The translations under genes were made by a program, and so were the position numbers. A stretch of DNA of 64,000 nucleotides from Diphasiastrum complanatum (taxonomy: Eukaryota; Streptophyta; Lycopodiopsida; Lycopodiales; Lycopodiaceae), in assembly GCA_029204225.1 (NCBI GenBank), contig MU832091.1, positions 23,670-87,669 on the forward strand, read 5' to 3'. Shown here in pieces: positions 45,233 through 60,921 of this stretch (positions are counted from its first letter, which is position 1; each line of letters begins with the position of its first letter). The notes beneath the pieces are model-generated. The model had not been told where the DNA came from, did no database searches, and worked only from the letters and a program-made list of their open reading frames with translations.

Positions 45233-46965
45233 AGTTCGGCATGGGCACAAGCCTAGTGTTAACCATTTAAAAATCTTTGGTTGTATATGTTTTGTTCACA
45301 TTCCTAAACAGCTTAGGAAGAAGCTGGATCATAGGACAAATAAATGCATTTTCATTGACTATCCTGATGAACATAAAGCTTATAAAGTTTATGATCCATC
45401 CACCAATGTAGTATTTGTCTCTAGAGATGTAATATTTCAAGAGCATACATACTATGATTTCAAACAATCATCGATTAACAATACTATGTCGTTTCATCCT
45501 ATTTTACGTAGCATGGATTCTTCTAACGTTGATGTTCCTTCTACAGAACCTACAACTACAATACATAAGCCGAGCAGCCGACAATATCTGTCATCAGACC
45601 ATACCAAACTAGCTCAAGCAGATTTGAAGAAATTCAAGAAGAAGTATCATCGCATCCTGGTCAATCCAACGTCCGCAGATCCTCACAAACTTGGACAGTT
45701 CCTGAGAGGTATGCACCTTACTCATTCTATTAGAAGAACCAGAGAGCCTAGTCGAAGCAATTAACTTCAAGGATGTTGTGAAGTGGCAAGAAGCTATGGA
45801 AAGCGAGTACAACTCACTTTTGACGAATCAGACCTGGACACCGGTCGACTTCCCCACTCACAAGAGAGTTATCGACAACAAGTGAATCTTCAAGAAGAAG
45901 ATTGACTCTGATGATTCTATTGCAAAATGGAAAGCACGGTTGGTGGCTAAAGGATTCACTCAAGTCCAAGGAGCGAATTATCAAATTTTTTTTGTCAAGA
46001 TGCAGTCAATTAGAACTCTGATTGCGTTAGCAGCCGCGGAAGACCTCGAAATGCACCAAATGCATGTCAAGAGAACATTTCTCAACGACAATGTCGAAGA
46101 GGAGCTGTACACCTTCCAATCGGAAGGATTCGAAATCAAAGGCCAAGAGCACAAAGAGTGCAAGCTGCACAAAACAATCTACGGTCTGAAACAGGCCGCA
46201 AGAGCATGGTTCGATAGAATCAACTCTTATCTCATTCAATTAGGATGTGCAAATAATTCAGCTGACTGTAATGTTTATTCAAAGTATGAAGGCACCAATT
46301 CAGTTTACATAGCTCTTTACGTAGATGATACATTTATTTTGTCTAACGACACTTCTCTTCTGCACACTACTAAGAGTGATCTGTCAAAGGAATTTGACAT
46401 GACTGATTTGGGAGTTGTTCATTCTTTGCTAGGAATTCACATTACTAGAGATAGACTTCAGAAGAAGATCTATCCTAGCCAGCAGGCATATCTAAAAGGC
46501 ATTTTAGAAAAGTTTCATATGTTTGATTGCAACCAATTGATACCCCAATGGATCCAAGTATAGTATTGACTAAACCCTCTTGTGCTGAGACTGATACTGA
46601 AGTACTCGACTTAGCGAAGTACCCTTATCATTCACTAATCGGATCTCTAATGTATGCAATGCTGTGTACTAGACCAGATTTAGCATATACTGTTAGCACG
46701 TTGAGTCAATTCATGTCTAATCCTAGGATCTCTCATTGGAAAACATTGAAGAGAGTGATGAGATATATTCATGGAAGTTTAGATCACATCTTATGTTACG
46801 ATGGAAATGCTATCGACCCACTCGTCCTGCGAGGCTACTCTGACTTAGAATCTACCTCCGGGTTCTGTTTCTATTTGGCAAGGGGACCGATTTCGGGAAC
46901 TCAAGGAAACAGAAATCAGTTGCGCTTTCTTTGACAGAGGCATAGTACATCACAGCATGTCAAGT
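45186..46965 (+). pseudogene. Copia integrase C-terminus, reverse transcriptase and first half of RNase H
   Basis: Three frames follow one another. 45186-45764 is the integrase C-terminus (VNHLKIFGCICFVHIPKQ). 45770-46563 is RT (WQEAMESEYNSL, KWKARLVAKGFTQ, IYGLKQAARAWFD, catalytic YVDD near 46321), with a TGA at about 45882-45884 where Trp is expected. 46527-46934 is the RT end and RNase H start (YHSLIGSLMYAMLCTRPDLA, GYSDLEST). RNase H stops at the TEA/YITACQ block, where the gypsy LTR is inserted. Confidence 0.9.
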
Positions 46966-48030
46966 TTTACAAATAGAGGTGAGGAAGTCCTCCAAATCCA
47001 AGGTAGAGCCTCCAAATGTCCTCCAAGCAACCTGCAAGCTTCAAGATACTCCCCAACTCCAAGCTATAATGCCTCCACCTGCAAGTACGGATCTGCAAGC
47101 CTCCAAGAATCTCTCCTCCACCTGTGCTTTAAACACAAAGATAAATAACAAGTTGGCCTCAAGTATTCACCACCCAACCATAGCTAGATCCAAGCTCCAA
47201 GCAAGATCTATCTAGCACCCCCTTGCTAACCATAAACAAATCACAAGCATACCACAACACTCCATAGCATACTCAAGATCCAAACCCTACTTATGTCCCA
47301 TACCATAAGCAAGATCCAAACCTTAAGCATACTACCACAAGAAAGCACTCTACACACTAGTAGCAACACTAGAACATAAGCAAAGCAAACAAGAGAGATC
47401 TCCCCCTTTCAATGGGCGCCCTACTACCCTCATATAGATGGCCCATGGACCCCTCCAATGCACTATGGAGTTTCATGCTCATCCAATGAGAGAGAGAGAG
47501 AGAGAAGCCTAGGGGAGTTAAAGAATCTCCAAGAGCCTCCATAGGCTTATGGAATGTCAAGAGACTCCTTCCATGACCTATGACTCTTTGAATGTCTTTC
47601 TTGTGGGAGTTGGGAACTCAATGGACACTTTAGAAGGGCGCCCTCCTACTAGGTCCTGTGCAACTATACTTTGTTCCTAGACCAATAAAGTGATATGATT
47701 GAAGGTTGAGGTCCAAGGTTTAGAAAAATAGTCATCCAATGACTTTCTAACACCTCTCTAGGTTCCATAGCCCCATCCAAGGCATAGACACCTACCTGTC
47801 CTTAGCCAAGGACACTAGTACCTTAATATAAGGCACCTATCCTTAGTACTAAGGATACCCCTTATCCAAGGGTCACGTGACTCCATACCTCCGACTAAGG
47901 TATAATCACTTGCCTGCTCTTATCCAATGGCACATATCCTTAATCCTAAGGGTACCTTGCCATTTAGCCCCCAATACTAAATGGACTAATAGGGGTCTAA
48001 AGTACTGCTAGTTACATAGGTATGTAATAT
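46965..48030 (-). repeat. 3' LTR of Ty3/gypsy element (left LTR)
   Basis: About 1066 bp and nearly identical to 52605-53687. In element orientation it starts TATTACATACCTATGTAACT (TGTTAC in the other copy) right after the polypurine tract AAGGGGGAGGAA (complement 48031-48042). The left flank GTCAA (46959-46963) sits in copia RNase H. Confidence 0.92.
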
Positions 48031-48084
48031 TCCTCCCCCTTAAACTTAAATTTTTCCTTGTAGGGAAAAATTTGGAAAATTCTT

Positions 48085-50566
48085 TTAGAGATCAGACTCC
48101 TTTTCCCAGGTATCTTCCTCTTCTGATTTGCCCCTCCACCTGACTAAAAATTCTCGAAGCACTCTACTCCGTAGAGTCCTCTGCCGGCTATTAACAATTA
48201 TCTCGGGTTCAGGTGGTCCACTCACGGACTCATCACGAAGAAGTTCTACTAGATCTTCCACAGGGACCAGGGTCTCCCCAACCCCCAACGAGGGTTTCAA
48301 CTTACTAACGTGGAAAACATGATGAATTCCAACGTTAGCTGAAAGGTCTAGTTTGTATGCGACCTTGTTTATCACTTGGATAACCTTAAAAGGACCGCAA
48401 TACCTAGGCGTCAATTTTGCACACTTAATAGTTTTCAAGCTCCTAGAGTGACTAGGGACTTTCAAAAACACTCAGTCATTGACCATGAATACCTTGTGCT
48501 TCCGAGATAGATCAGCATAGTGCCTTGCCCTATCCTGGGCACTTCTTATGTTATTTTTAGCCAGCTGTAACATTTCTTGCATATCCGCAAGGAAATCAGC
48601 CGCGGCTTGCACCCGTAGGTTTTTTCATGCCAACACTAATTGGTGATCGAGGTTGAAAACCATACATAAGCATGAAAGGGCTGAATCCGGTCGCTGAATG
48701 TTTTGCACTGTTATATGCAAATTCCACCAGTGGAAGGTACTGTTTCCAATCAGACTGTCGATGGCCCACATATGCTCGAAGCATATCCTCTATCGTCTGA
48801 TTGGTCCTTTCCGTTTGACCGTCTGATTTTGGATGATCTGTAGAACTTATACTTAAAGTGACTGCTTGCCAAAAATTCCCAGTGAATTTTAGGTCACGGT
48901 CACTGACAATATCGCAAGGCAGCCCGTATAGTCGAAAAAGCTTCTCAACAAATAGTTGAGCTAGTTCTGAAGCTTTAACAGTAGTTTTCGTTGGGATAAA
49001 TTGAACAAACTTCGTAAGTTTGTCAACAATGACTCAAACCGAATCGTGGCCCTTCCTTGTACATGGAAGCCTGACCACAAAATCCATAGATATACTTTTC
49101 CACTTTCCGGTAGGAATATCTAAATGATGTAATAGGCCACTAACTTTTAGCCTCTTTACTTTATTTAATTGGCACTTAGTACATTTAAGTATATAGGCCT
49201 CTACCGACTTTTCATCTTAGGCCACCAAATTTGCCTTCGAACTAAGTCAAGTGCTCTTTGTATACCCGGATGTCCTGCGCATGGACTATCATGACACTCA
49301 TGCAAGATTTGGGCCCTTACAATGTCATTTTCTGGTACACACACATTTCCTTTACGAAACAAAATCCTGTTTTGAATTAGGAAATTCATTTCAGTCTTTC
49401 CCTGATTCGAGGAATCTTGCAAACCTGAATCGACCCTTGAAAGTACTTGTTGCCAATACTTTCCAAAAAAAGATCAGACTCATATAGTCCTTAAAGAGAC
49501 TGAAACAACCTCGGTTCTATAACAGCAAAGCACAACTAATTAATAGCCGGTAACTGACTCAAAGCATCCGCTAGAGTTTTTGACTTCCTTTACAATAACA
49601 TATAGAAAAGTCAAAGAATTGCATCAACTCAGCCCATCTAGCTTGCCTCCTCTTAAAATCTGTAGTATCACAGAAATATCAAAGAGTCTGATGATCTGTC
49701 AAAACTTCAAATCTGGCTCCATACAAATAATATCATCAAATTTTCAAGGAATGAACAATTGCAAACAGTTCTTTCTCATAGGTACAATACCTAGACTGAG
49801 CAGGATTGAGTTTCTTGTTTTCATAAGCCACAGGATGTCCATCCTGCATCAAAATAGCTCCAATAGCATAATCACTGGCATCGGTCCTAACCACAAAAGT
49901 TTTATCAGGATCGCCAATGATTAGTATCGGTGCCGAAGTGACACTTTTCTTAAGCAACTCAAAACAATTATTCATATCCTCCGTCCACATCACTAGTGGA
50001 CTCTTAGTCCTCCGACTTAGCTTCTTATAGCCTTTCAAGACCTGGGTAAGGGGAAATGCCAATCGAGCAAATTGGAGAATATGCCAATGGAAAGACTTGA
50101 TTTTTCGAACTATGGTGAGAATAGGCCAATCAATAACCCTCTGGATACGATCGGCCTCAATCTCTACTCTTGATCGAAAATCTTATGTCCCAAGTAGGAC
50201 AATTCCATCGCAAAAATAGTCACACATAGACTCTTTGGCAAAGAGCTTTTCCCTTCTTAGGATGTCCCAGACAATCCTAAAATGTTTTTTTATGTTCCAT
50301 CAAAGTCTTACTGAACACCAAGATATCATCTAAGAATACCACTACGAATCTTTCCAAATATGGCCTGAACAAATCGTTCATCATCTATTGGAAAGTTGCC
50401 GGTGCATTGGTCAAACCAAAAGGCAATACCAAAAATTCGTAGTGACCAAAGCGAGTTCAAAACCCAATTTTTGGTATATCTTCTGTCTTAATGCGTATCT
50501 GATGGAATCCCGACCTTAGATCTATCTTGGTAAAGTACGTAGCACCACCAAGATAATCTATTAGGT
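48085..50566 (-). pseudogene. Gypsy pol: RT (partial), RNase H, integrase, chromodomain
   Basis: From right to left: RT begins abruptly at 'VNDLIDYLGGATYFTKIDLR' (about 50560-50500) and decays until about 50100. RNase H lies at 50062-49736 (VRTDASDYAIGAILMQDG, YEKELFAIVH). Integrase lies at 49422-48596 with an HHCC zinc region (HECHDSPCAGHPGIQRALDL ... CTKCQ) and DDE residues in SMDF, SDRD and QTER. The SH3-like and chromodomain C-terminus lies at 48471-48085 (YCGPFKVIQVINKVAYKLDL, HHVFHVSKLKPS, FLVRWRGKSEEEDTWE). A chromodomain marks a chromovirus-type gypsy, which targets chromatin. Protease and the RT N-terminus are deleted. Stops and frameshifts are frequent in RT and integrase. Confidence 0.9.
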
Positions 50567-51602
50567 CATTCACTTTTGATGCACTTAAGGTCATTAGGTC
50601 CAAAGATTAAAGAAGTAAGGAAAAAATACATCCATCTCATTACTTCGAGATAGATTACTTGAGGTAAAAGCTGGTTATTTGACGCAATCTCGTGCAAGGT
50701 GACCCTCGCCATTGCACTTGAAGCACATGTTCTTCTTACGAGCTTTAGCTTTATCATTGTCACCTTGATGGTTTTTAAAGTTTTTCTTGGTTTTCTTAGG
50801 ATTGTCTTGGAATTGAGATGTGTTTCACTAACAGCTTCCCTATCCTTCCTCTTAGATTGAAAAACTTTTTTCTGCTCATTAGGCTGTTGACCCTTAGGTG
50901 GCTTAGGTGTGTCATCAAAGTATTTTGCAGTCCTAATAGCATCTTTTAGGGTTTTTGGATGGTTCCTACGAACATCCACTTGATAATCTTTTGGTAACCC
51001 ATCAATAAACATTAACATTTGTACCTTAGGCAGAATGTCACTATAAAGTGGATTCAGGTACTCATGAAAATCTTAAATAAATTGTTCCAAACCTTTATTC
51101 ATTGATAAATGACTCAACTTTTGAAAGTGTTCATAGTCAATTGAAAGTGGTAGGAAGTAATCCATAAAAAGCTTGCAAAAATCATCCCATGTACAAGGTT
51201 GATTGCCCTTTGCAACTAAGTCATCCCACCAAACTAAGGCTCACAGTGGATAACTTTTTAGATTCAGAAAATTGATTCATGGCAAAGTATTTGTTTCAAA
51301 CATTTAGCCAAGAACTTACCACTTGGAAGTTCCTATCTTTCTTCTCCCCCTTAAACACTTTTACGGGAGGTGGAAGTACATGCTTCTTCTGATTGGCTTG
51401 CCTAGTCTTGATTTCTTTGATTAGTTTCAAGAAGTTGCTTATTCGTGACTTGAATTTGTTGGTATAAAAGTTCAAGAGCTTGTGCTACATTGGATAGGTT
51501 TGATAGATCAAATGTTGGATTTTCAAATGCTGAGTTTTCATTGGTTTGATCCATTGGGTTGCTTGTGTGTTTTCTGATTATGCAAATACACCAAGTGTTC
51601 AA
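50567..51602 (-). pseudogene. Gypsy gag
   Basis: The N-terminal block lies at 51602-51402 (NVAQALELLYQQIQVTNKQL, coiled-coil-like). A broken central domain spans 51400-51020. The C-terminal block is at 51018-50566 (LMFIDGLPKDYQVDVRRNHP, TLKDAIRTAKYFDD). A CX2CX4HX4C knuckle is readable in another frame near 50737-50695 (CFKCNGEGHLARDC). At least two frameshifts are present. The join to RT at about 50566 lacks protease, marking an internal deletion. Confidence 0.85.
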
Positions 51603-52604
51603 ATTAGAATGATAGAAATGCTTTTATTCTTACATCCAATGCAAATAAAAAACATTTACTTCTACTCATTCAATCTTATTGTTTATAAGCTCAATCCAAG
51701 CCTACTATTTGCAAGCTCAATCCAAGTTTAAGATGAAAACAATAACAAGCTACATTTGCCTTAATCAAAAGCAAAAATGAAAACCAAATCTTTATGTAAA
51801 CTTCAATTAACTAATCCAAGCTAATGTTTACATACAGTTCTCAATCCAATTTCAATTCCATTTGTCATTTTAAAAGCAACCAAAATTTTCACATTTCTCA
51901 CTATTCCATCTCCAAATCTATGAAACTAGTGTCTAGAAATGAAAAAATTAATGAAGCTTTATGAAAACTTCAATTTTCAGATCTGATTTTCAGATTTACA
52001 GGTCTAAAAATCAAAACTTCATAATGACAAAATTTGTTTTATGCACAAAGTTACACTACCATTTCCTTTCTACATTGTCATCTTCATGAAACTAGGAGAT
52101 AGAAAGGTGTAACTAATGAAGTTTGAATGAAAACTTCACTCATTCAAACTTCACTTTTCAGATCTGATTTTCAGATTTACAGGTCTGAAAAACGGAACTT
52201 CAAAATTAAAATCAGAACTTCAAACACTTCATTTATGCAAAAAAAAAAAACACTAGTTTTGATCAAAACACATAGCTAGAATCAATCTTTTTGCAAAAAA
52301 AAGTTTGCGTATGTAGAGGAAGACTTCCTCTACCCATCCCACAAATATTTTTTCAGAACTTTTAAAAACCCAAAGCCCACTTTAAAACTTCTCTAACATG
52401 ATAAAAAATCAACCCCTAAACAATTCTATAAGCATCACTACTCTCTTCCAAAGAGAACTAGATTCATTGGGTACTTCAACTACAAGCTTCCTACAACTAG
52501 AAAAGCCTATAATCTTCTCCAAAAAAAAAAATTTAGTTGGTGATCTTAATAGAACTTGAAGAAGGTTAGAAAGGTTACCATCCTTTGTCTAGCGCTGATG
52601 CCAC
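51603..52604 (-). mobile_element. Gypsy 5' leader and primer-binding site
   Basis: The complement of the primer site, AGCGCTGATGCCA, lies at 52591-52603 beside the LTR (10/12 to the tRNA-Met site). The leader is about 1 kb, AT-rich, and contains a direct repeat: TTTTCAGATCTGATTTTCAG then ATTTACAGGTCT at about 51974 and 52152, with flanking AACTTCA words and similar upstream text (ACTTCATTAATTTTTTC-type). Confidence 0.75.
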
Positions 52605-53687
52605 TTTTACAAGTAGAAGTGAGGAAGTCCTCCAAATCCAAGGTAGAGCCTCCAAATGTCCTCCAAGCAACCTGCAAGCTTCAAGATGCTCCCCAACTCC
52701 AAGCCAGGATGCCTCCACCTGCAAGTAAGGATATGCAAGCCTCCAAGAATCTCTCATCCACCTGTGTCCCTACTCTTTAAACACAAAGATAGATAACAAG
52801 CTGGCCTCAAGTATTCACCACCCAACCATAGCTAGATCCAAGCTCCAAGCAAGACCTATCTAGCACCCCCTTGCTAACCATAAACAAATCACAAGCATAC
52901 CACAACACTCCATAGCATACTCAAGATCCAAACCCTACTTATGTCCCATACCATAAGCAAGATCCAAACCTTAAGCATACTACCACAAGAAAGCACTCTA
53001 CACACTAGTAGCAACACTAGAGCGTAAGCAAAGCAAACAAGAGAGATCTCCCCCTCTCAACGGGCGCCCTACTACCCTCATATAGATGGCCCACGGACCT
53101 CTCCAATGCATTATGGAGTTTCATGCTCATCCAATGAGAGAGAGAGAGAGAAACCTAGGGGAGTTAAAGAATTTCCAAGAGCCTCCATAGGCTTATGGAA
53201 TGTCAAGAGACTCCTTCCATAACTTATGAATCTTTGAATGTCTTTTTTGTGGGAGTTGAAAACTCAATGGACACTTTTGAAGGGCGCCCTCCTACTAGGT
53301 CTCATTGCCCAAGTTGTGCAAGTATACTTTGTTCCTAGACCAATAAAGTAATATGATTGAAGGTTGAGGTCCAAGGTTTAGAAAAATAGTCATCCAATGA
53401 CTTTCTAACACCTCTCTAGGTTCCATAGCCCCATCCAAGGCATAGACACCTACCTGTCCTTAGCCAAGGACACTAGTACCTTAATATAAGGCACCTATCC
53501 TTAGTACTAAGGCTATCCCTTATCCAAGGGTCACGCGACTCCATACCTCCGACTAAGGTATAGTCACTTGTCTGCTCTTATCCAAGGACACACACTCTTA
53601 ATCCTAAGGGTACCTTGTCATTTAGCCCCCAACACTAAATGGACCAATAGAGGTCTGAAGTAGTGCTAGTTACATAGGTATGTAACA
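52605..53687 (-). repeat. 5' LTR of Ty3/gypsy element (right LTR)
   Basis: About 1083 bp. In element orientation it begins TGTTACATACCTATG. It is very similar to the left LTR, differing by scattered substitutions and small indels (for example CTCATTGCCCAAGTTGTGCAAG-type text at about 53302 versus a shorter form at 47656). The right flank TCAAA (53688-53692) continues copia RNase H; the left flank of the element is TCAAG, giving a 4-bp (or imperfect 5-bp) target duplication. Confidence 0.92.
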
Positions 53688-54009
53688 TCAAACTTCAAAA
53701 GAAGTTGTATGGATCATGTTATTACTTCACGACTTACATCACACTCAGTTTAATACTACCACCATTCTATGTGACAACTTGAGTTGTATTTCACTGTCAC
53801 TGAATCCCAGATTTCATGGCAAATCCAGGCACGTAGAAATCCAATATCATTTCATTCGAGAGAAAGTTTTCTCAGGGCAAATGTTCTTTCAATACTGCTC
53901 CACAACAAAAATGGTCACAGACATCTTCACCAAAGCGTTTCCCAAGATCAAGCACCAAAAATTCTTCAACAAGCTGAACCTGACGAAGATACCAAGGCAC
54001 CAACTGTGA
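53688..54009 (+). pseudogene. Copia RNase H C-terminus (right side of the gypsy insertion)
   Basis: It continues the copia RNase H cut at 46963: SKEVVWIMLLLHDLHHTQFN, DNLSCISLSLNPRFHGKSRH, VEIQYHFIREKV, TDIFTKAFPKIKHQKF. It ends with TGA just before the polypurine tract TTAAGGGGGAC (54012-54022). The frame is open, so the gypsy insertion is recent relative to decay here. Confidence 0.9.
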
Positions 54010-54022
54010 CCTTAAGGGGGAC

Positions 54023-55377
54023 TGTTGAAAATTAAGCCCACAGTTGTCTCCTTGGCGAATGACTAATTTTTTTTATTTCATGATTTTTCCTGCATGTTTA
54101 TTGATCATTGATCTAGGGTCAGATAAAACCAACTTTGGTTCTACGTCTGCTCTGCTGATACCTGCAGGACTCACAAACTTAGACAGCCAATTTATTTGAA
54201 GAACGTCTACAACGGGCTTCCGACTGATCTCCAGCAAAGAGTAACCAATCCTGTCATAATTTCAAAGTTCAGATGTTAAGTTTAATAACTTGAAATCATT
54301 GAAGACTTGGCCATCTTTAAGGACTTTCACAAAACTTGTATTTAGAACAAGTCTGCATAGATATATTACTTTTTCAACAGTCTGCAAAAATACACTATGT
54401 TTTTAACAGCTCTGGCTTTTTCGCATTTCCCCAAAATGCGACACTTGTATAGTTCAAAAGTTTAACTGTTTTTTAGCACACCTTCGGCTCTTTGCGAAAA
54501 ATGCGAAGAGAGAGAAAATTCCAAAGGTCATCTATTTTCATGTGTTAAATGTTTTAAAGACATCATCGTCTTTTTGAGGGCACCTTCGGCTTCTTGCAAA
54601 AAATGTGAAGAGAAAAGAAAATCTTGAAGGTCGTCTAAAATAAACGAGGAACGTTCCAGCGACGTCCTCGTCCGCGTCAACGATGCTGAATTATTGACCG
54701 TAAATACTGTGTATAGTTGTCACAAAAGTCATATACTTTCAAGTACAACGACTTTTCTAATTAGGTGACAAGCATTCAATGTAATAAATACACGGATGAA
54801 GTCTATAAATAGATCATCCAAACACATATTACGGTTTGCTCCGTCCATGAGACACATTATTTGAGCCTCCCAATTACGTCGTCATTTTTTGTTGTGATTG
54901 CTATTTTGTATTGTGCTTCAATGTAATATATAATAGCAGCTTGCTTTTATCTGTGTACAACGTAGAGGAATGCTTGTTGTGATTGAACGCACTTTCATTG
55001 CTGTTTGATTGCGCTTGTTTACTCACTTTGATTAGAATACGGATGTCTACGACTCCTCAGTTTCTGATCAGACGATGGCTGTCTTTGGTGCCTGAGGAAC
55101 TCGCGTTATCATATGGCTCTTCCATTTATTTCAGAACTATACTTCACGTTGAATCTTATTTCAGTAGTACCACATACAAACCATCTCTAATCTCTTCGGT
55201 GGACTGTACTCTTGTTTTAGAGTATGAATTTATTTTTAAGATCTTGTTGGGCAATTAGAACACTTGAAGTTGTGATTACATTTAGCATAAGCTGTCTATT
55301 AGACTGTTTTTGCATTTATATTACAACGGGAGAGCTGTTTCGCAATATTCCTGCTCTCTCCCTTGCCCCATCAAACT
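54023..55377 (+). repeat. 3' LTR of copia element
   Basis: Begins TGTTGAAAATTAAGCCCACA after the polypurine tract. It is full length by comparison with the family LTR at 33515-34929. Shared late words are AATCTCTTCG, TTTAAGATC, GTGATTA and TTAGACTGTT, and the end falls near GCCCCATCAAACT. It contains TTTTTCGCATTTCCCCAAAATGCGA-type hairpins (54417-54441) and CACCTTCGGCT repeats (54479 and 54581). The exact 3' end is uncertain by a few bases. Confidence 0.8.
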
Positions 55378-55870
55378 GGGCACGCTTATGGTCTCCTGTA
55401 AAAAGCTTACCATGCTTGGATATGGATTTGGGAAGACATAGTGCTAGCTCCTTGGAAATCAAGGACTCCATAGCCTTGTAGTTAGAATGGTCTAACCTTT
55501 TGTGCCACAGCTCCACTTGAGTAAGATCCTCCCTTTCCATGTTCACACTTCCAATGACAACATTAGCATCCAACTTGAATAATCTTCCTTGCCTAAGACC
55601 ATTAGCAATGCACTTATCATTCTTCATTATGGAACAAACATCGTGCTTGAAGTGGACATCTAATCCACTATCCATGAGTTGTCCAACACTCAACAATTTT
55701 TTTGTGATGGATGGTACATAAAGAACATTATGAAGATCTATTCTTTTTTAAGATCCAAGACATAATGGAATAGATCCTATTCCATCTATCTTACACTCTT
55801 GGCCATGTGAAATTGTACAAGCCATCTATCTTGAGGTTTGGGAGTCCTCTTTCAAAAGCACTCATTGTAC
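55378..55870 (-). pseudogene. Copia protease/GAG-pre-integrase fragment
   Basis: The minus-strand frame includes LLSVGQLMDSGLDVHFKHDV, then LRQGRLFKLDANV, and ELWHKRLDHSNYKAMESLIS with the first HH of the zinc region. Upstream, a decayed VLYVPSITKK block reaches about 55740. The integrase core is missing; it abuts the 3' LTR of the plus-strand element, which probably inserted here. Confidence 0.75.
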
Positions 55871-58354
<2,484 letters not shown>

Positions 58355-58359
58355 GGACT

Positions 58360-60921
58360 CTATCTGACTATGCAAAATCCCCGTTAAAAACTCTTTTTTC
58401 GGCTCCACCAAGTACACCAAATTAATCCACTTTCGTAAGTATGAATAACTTATGTAAAAGGTATGGACTAAATTCAAAAACATATTGTTTGGGAATTTTG
58501 AAAAAAGTTCTTTAACTTGCATCTCAAGTCTCCTATTTCCACGACTAGGATTCACTTGAATTTAGGGATCTTAATCTAATGGTGAGCACTCACATTACTT
58601 TGTGCTTTTATGAGTAATAATAAAAAAATGTATATAAGGAAACGAGGGACCTCCACCTTATTTCTTCCTCTTCCTCCTCTCATCAAATGCTACAAAGCTT
58701 CTGCCTTTTTGAAAAGGCTTTTTTCTTCAACAAAGTGATAATATCCACGCCCACGGTGGAGCGTTGGAGAGTAGTCTCTCCAATCGGAATTTGGAGCTTG
58801 TTTTTAGAGATTTGGTAGGCATTCAACTGGGCGCTGGCCAATGAACTACTTCCTCTCTCAATGTATATGTACATTGCTTCCATGATTGATGAAAGCATTG
58901 CTTTTATGATTGATTTAAGCAATGAAAAACCTGTTGTTTGCTATCACTGATATAGAAAGGTTTGCCACAGCAGCTAATTGATGTCTTGCCATGATTCTAT
59001 TTCTGATTTTGCACCACTCTATGTGCTACTAGTAGTGTTGTCAGCTAGAAGGAATCCGCGCATTTTTTAGCATGATTTCTCACAACTAACTGGTCGTTGT
59101 TTGTATGGGAATCTTGTACAAACTATTGCAGATTCTGACCAATGGTAGATCGTTCTCATCTTGGGATCAGATGAGCTAATTTTGTGATTGTGTATCCTTC
59201 TATGCACACACTATATGGGCGACCTCTTTTCACATTGCTACAACTTGTATTACACTCCTCCACACCATAAAGCTCCACTCGCTTGTGATAAGGTGTTGCT
59301 AAAGAAGTTCCCCAAAACAGGTATGAGCTCCAACCGAACTCTATATTCGGTATTTTATGCTTACTCTAAAGCAAGATCTAGGAAAGGCATAGAACATAAG
59401 GTTGATGCTTAAAAATGATCCATAATAATGGATTCTTAGTAACTAAAGCATGTAGCTCTTGAAGAATAGGCATTCCACTCTTACCTCAAATCAATGGCTT
59501 ACCTTGAAACATTGTCCTTCTAGAAAGATGTATGATAATGACTTGAAACTCGTGGCTCGATAATCATAATGCTATTAGGACTTGTGCTGAAACCAAGTGG
59601 AAGAAATGATCATGGTTGACCTCTCAAGAGGAATCTACTACACGTATTCAGGTATGACTCAAAAAATAACCACAATTACTTGGATGGGATTTCATGAATA
59701 ATGGTGTAGAATAGCAAAATTCTTTATGCTCCATAACCGTTTAAGATTATGTGAAATGCTAGAAGTCTATTTTATGACATTTCTTAAAAAGCTTTATGTG
59801 ACTAATAAAGTACAAATAAAATGATACAGGTAAGTAATCGTTCAAAAATAATAGCAAGACATACGACAAAAGAAAAACCCTATGTAAGGATCCTTACCTA
59901 CATAAGTGATACTAACCTTGCTCATATGTATTCACGAGTTAAAGTGCATGTATAGTGGCACTGGAAAGCATGGATATGCTCAGTACCTACCACACTCGTA
60001 GAAGACTATGGTACTAGTCTTTGGGGTCAGGATGGTACGGAGGTACCCTGATACCTATGAGAACTTACACACTTTACTTGTTGCATCAAAACACAATAAT
60101 GGACTATAACGGTTTGTTAAGTTATAGTTGTTCGGCATCTTAATATGATGAATCAGTACAATGTTTGGTTAAGCTGAATGGCATGGATTTGCCCAAGCAT
60201 TTGTACATAGGGTCCATCAGGTACCAAAAAACTTCACTAGTCTTGATGGGTGCAGGATGGCATGGATATGTCAGGGTTACCCACCTCTATGACCAAACTA
60301 CATCTTTTTCACTTGTTGTGATTGATTAGGGTTTCATCAGTGTAAAGCTATGTTAATGTTATGTAACTATAGGATTACTTGCCTTATACTGATCAGTATG
60401 GCGGAAGCCCTGATATGGTGGTACTAGGGCAAGACCTACGATATGGTAGAAGGCGTGGTAGGGAAGATTGGACTAATGATTATTAATTTTATCTAAGCTG
60501 ATACTGAATCTTGTTTCGGAGATGGATGAAAACAGATGCTCGACTATGACCCCTGTCATCCTCACTAAACTAACTCATGCGGTTGTGTTTTGTGGGATGG
60601 TGGCAGGTAACAACTAGGTATCCTAAAACTTGCTTCACTTTATGGGGCTTTATGCTGTAAGTTTTTTTCAACTTTGGTTAAACTTGTTATGTTGTAAGAC
60701 GAAAGGATTCAAAGGATTTGGTCTTGAGTTGTTCAAGGGGGACTATGTGAAATCTATGTTATTGTCTCTCATGGATAGTACTACATTTTTAATCTACTTT
60801 TCCCTTCTCAATTTGTAGTGTGACAAAACCACTTACAGGCTAGGTATCTTACAGTGACCCACAAAACACCTTTTGTGTGTGTGCGCGTGTGTGTGTGTGT
60901 GGGTGTGCGCACGCACGTGTG
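58360..60921. other. Non-coding stretch, no gene recognised
   Basis: Short frames only. A GT-rich dinucleotide tract (TGTGTGTGCGCGTGTGTG) at 60872-60900 borders the deleted copia element on the right. Two weakly similar segments (about 59980-60060 and 60180-60290) share GGATGG, ATGGATATG, ACTAGTCTT and GGTACC words. Confidence 0.45.

Noticed and set aside
60872-60900. GT/CG alternating tract as possible Z-DNA regulatory element
   Set aside because: A short dinucleotide repeat at a retroelement border is expected by chance; nothing ties it to a gene.
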